The translations under genes were made by a program, and so were the position numbers. Source: an uncultured Collinsella sp. (GTDB taxonomy: Bacteria; Actinomycetota; Coriobacteriia; Coriobacteriales; Coriobacteriaceae). From it: a stretch of 7,541 nt of DNA. The notes beneath the pieces were generated by a model that was not told where the DNA came from, did not search any database, and worked only from the letters and a program-made list of their open reading frames with translations. Of the stretch, positions 6,252 through 7,541 are shown one piece after another (the stretch's first letter is position 1; the number at the start of each line of letters is the position of its first letter). The stretch is taken from NCBI GenBank assembly GCA_902494545.1, contig CABUTP010000067.1, positions 1 through 7,541 of the forward strand, read 5' to 3'.

Positions 6252-6285
6252 CCCGCCGCCAGCTCCCCAAGCTCGGCGGTGTGGG
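6252..6285 (+). terminator. GC-rich hairpin in the folP leader (terminator or attenuator candidate)
   Basis: CCGCC (6256-6260) pairs with GGCGG (6275-6279), continued inward by AGCT/AGCT (6261-6264/6270-6273) with one bulged C, and outward CCC may reach GGG (6283-6285). CATTTTAGG follows, giving only four T. It ends 6 nt before the folP ribosome site AGGAGG (6292-6297). It could end the SIR2 transcript or act in the folP leader. Confidence 0.35.
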
Positions 6286-6303
6286 CATTTTAGGAGGATG
6301 TTC

Positions 6304-7541
6304 ATGGCGAACGACAGCAAGACATGGCGGTGCGGAAAGTACGAGCTCAGCTTTGACCGTCCGCGCATCATGGGCGTCCTCAACGTGACGCCCGATTCGT
6401 TTAGCGACGGCGGTGAGCACTTTGACCAGGATGCCGCCATCGAGTACGGCCTGGCGATGCTCGATGCCGGCGCCGACATCATCGACGTGGGCGGCGAGTC
6501 CACGCGCCCCGGCTTTGCCCCGGTCAACCCCGACGAGGAAGCGCGTCGCGTGCTGCCCGTCGTGCGCGCGCTCGCCAAAGAGGGCGCCATCGTCTCGATC
6601 GATACGCGTCATGTGGCGGTTGCCAAGGCGGCTGTGCGCTGCGGTGCTTCGATTGTCAACGACGTGACGGGCTTCACCGATCCCAAAATGGTTGAGTTCG
6701 TTAAGACGAGCACCTGCGGCGTCATCGTAATGCACGCCGGCGAGGTCGCTGCACCCGCACGCACGCACGCGACGGTGCAGCTTGATACCTCGGCTGCGGC
6801 GTTTGTTGCCGAGAAGGCACGCGAAGCGGCTGCCGAGGCCGCGCGCGAGGCCGAGAAGCCGGCCCGTCGCCGTCGCGGCAAGTTGCTGGGCGAGCCCAAG
6901 GTTGAGGCCAAGCTTCCGGGCGGTGTGGTACAGCCCTCGCTGCCGTTTGGCGAACCGGAGCCCGCGCCCGAGTCTGTTGACGAGCCGGAGACGCCGGCTT
7001 CCGAGCAGACTGCCCCCGCCGCCGCTGCGCCCGAGACCGTGCCCGCAGCTACCGAAGCCGCACCAGAGCCCAGCGACCACCTGGCCGCCATGATGCGCCG
7101 CAGTGCCCGCCGCGAGGAAGCCTATGTGCCCACCTCGCAGCTCCGCCGCTTTACCCTGCCCGATTCTGCGCCCATCATGCGCCGCGTCATGGGCTTTCTG
7201 TCCGATCAGGCTCGCACGCTTATCCACGCCGGCGTGTCGCGCGACCGCATCTGCATCGATCCCGGTCCGGGCTTTGGCAAGACGGCCAACGAGGATATCG
7301 TCATCCAGCGCGAGACCGCCAAGATGGCGTCGCTGGGCTACCCGCTCATGTGCGCCGTGTCGCGCAAGCGATTTGTGGGCGCCGTCTCGGGCGTGACTGA
7401 GGCCGCCGCGCGCGATGCCGCCACGTTTGGCGTGTGCCTGGGCGCCATCCAGGCCGGCGCCAACATCGTGCGCGTGCACGACGTTGCGGGCTTTGCACAG
7501 TTCCTGAACGGTTACTGGGCCGTTGCCAAGCCGCAGCCGCG
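6304..7541 (+). CDS. folP: Dihydropteroate synthase with a ~130-residue internal insertion, C-terminus cut by window edge
   Basis: FolP condenses 6-hydroxymethyl-dihydropterin pyrophosphate with p-aminobenzoate to dihydropteroate in folate synthesis and is the sulfonamide target. There are 412 full codons in the window. The TIM-barrel motifs are all present: NVTPDSFSDGG (27-37), GGESTRPG (63-70), SIDTRH (98-103), NDVTG (119-123), MH (143-144), DPGPGFGKT (319-327), SRKRF (353-357) and VHDV (391-394). In E. coli FolP the MH and DPG motifs lie about 46 residues apart; here they are 176 apart. The extra sequence is an Ala/Glu/Arg stretch (162-193, likely helical, ending RRRR), a Pro/Glu/Ala-rich probably disordered part (about 205-258) and a basic stretch (264-282). 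The usual MHxxGxPxTMQ region reads MHAGEVAAPARTHATVQ. ATG 6304 is 6 nt after AGGAGG (6292-6297); ATG 6298 is too close. The C-terminus already reaches about the normal end, so the stop or a fusion partner should follow soon. Confidence 0.94.
   Translation, partial: MANDSKTWRCGKYELSFDRPRIMGVLNVTPDSFSDGGEHFDQDAAIEYGLAMLDAGADIIDVGGESTRPGFAPVNPDEEARRVLPVVRALAKEGAIVSIDTRHVAVAKAAVRCGASIVNDVTGFTDPKMVEFVKTSTCGVIVMHAGEVAAPARTHATVQLDTSAAAFVAEKAREAAAEAAREAEKPARRRRGKLLGEPKVEAKLPGGVVQPSLPFGEPEPAPESVDEPETPASEQTAPAAAAPETVPAATEAAPEPSDHLAAMMRRSARREEAYVPTSQLRRFTLPDSAPIMRRVMGFLSDQARTLIHAGVSRDRICIDPGPGFGKTANEDIVIQRETAKMASLGYPLMCAVSRKRFVGAVSGVTEAAARDAATFGVCLGAIQAGANIVRVHDVAGFAQFLNGYWAVAKPQP

Noticed and set aside
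6205..7479. 424-codon minus-strand open frame across folP
   Set aside because: Antisense to folP motifs; His/Gly/Arg-rich composition and no family resemblance.

Overview
The window is high-GC, gene-dense bacterial chromosome. Gene content and base composition suit a gut actinobacterium of the Coriobacteriia, with a Collinsella-like relative as the best guess. That assignment is inference, partly from the general look of the dispersed repeats, and no 16S or marker gene is present. Nothing indicates a phage, plasmid or transposase gene.

Layout: (1) 1-538, minus strand: the N-terminal half of glmU (UDP-GlcNAc pyrophosphorylase), cut by the window edge. (2) 730-3984, plus strand: a tight three-gene operon for a self-contained energy-coupling-factor (ECF) vitamin or micronutrient importer. 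It encodes a T-type membrane component, one polypeptide carrying both ABC ATPase domains, and an S-type substrate-binding membrane protein. The genes overlap by 1 nt and then sit 4 nt apart, so they are very likely co-transcribed and translationally coupled. The substrate cannot be read from the sequence. (3) 3985-4523: a 539-nt convergent intergenic region with no credible gene, packed with inverted repeats. It holds two long-hairpin elements (perfect 26-bp and 31-bp terminal stems) and a terminator-like hairpin. (4) 4524-5342, minus strand: exodeoxyribonuclease III (xth). (5) 5456-6208, plus strand: a SIR2-family NAD-dependent protein deacylase, divergent from xth. (6) 6304 to the right edge, plus strand: dihydropteroate synthase (folP), cut by the edge and carrying an insertion of about 130 residues.

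The most interesting signals are the repeats and the folP insertion. The two intergenic hairpins share the same central core at the same internal spacing (102 and 100 nt between the stems), yet their long stems have different sequences, each perfectly self-complementary. That looks like conserved structure with compensatory change: a mobile hairpin family or a structured RNA. A third, different nested inverted repeat of 189 nt (exactly 63 codons) lies in frame inside the linker of the fused ECF ATPase, so a repeat element appears to have been turned into protein sequence.

Functionally the window is a string of housekeeping units (cell-wall precursor supply, micronutrient import, DNA repair, protein deacylation, folate synthesis) with no shared pathway, separated by repeat-rich or short intergenic spaces.
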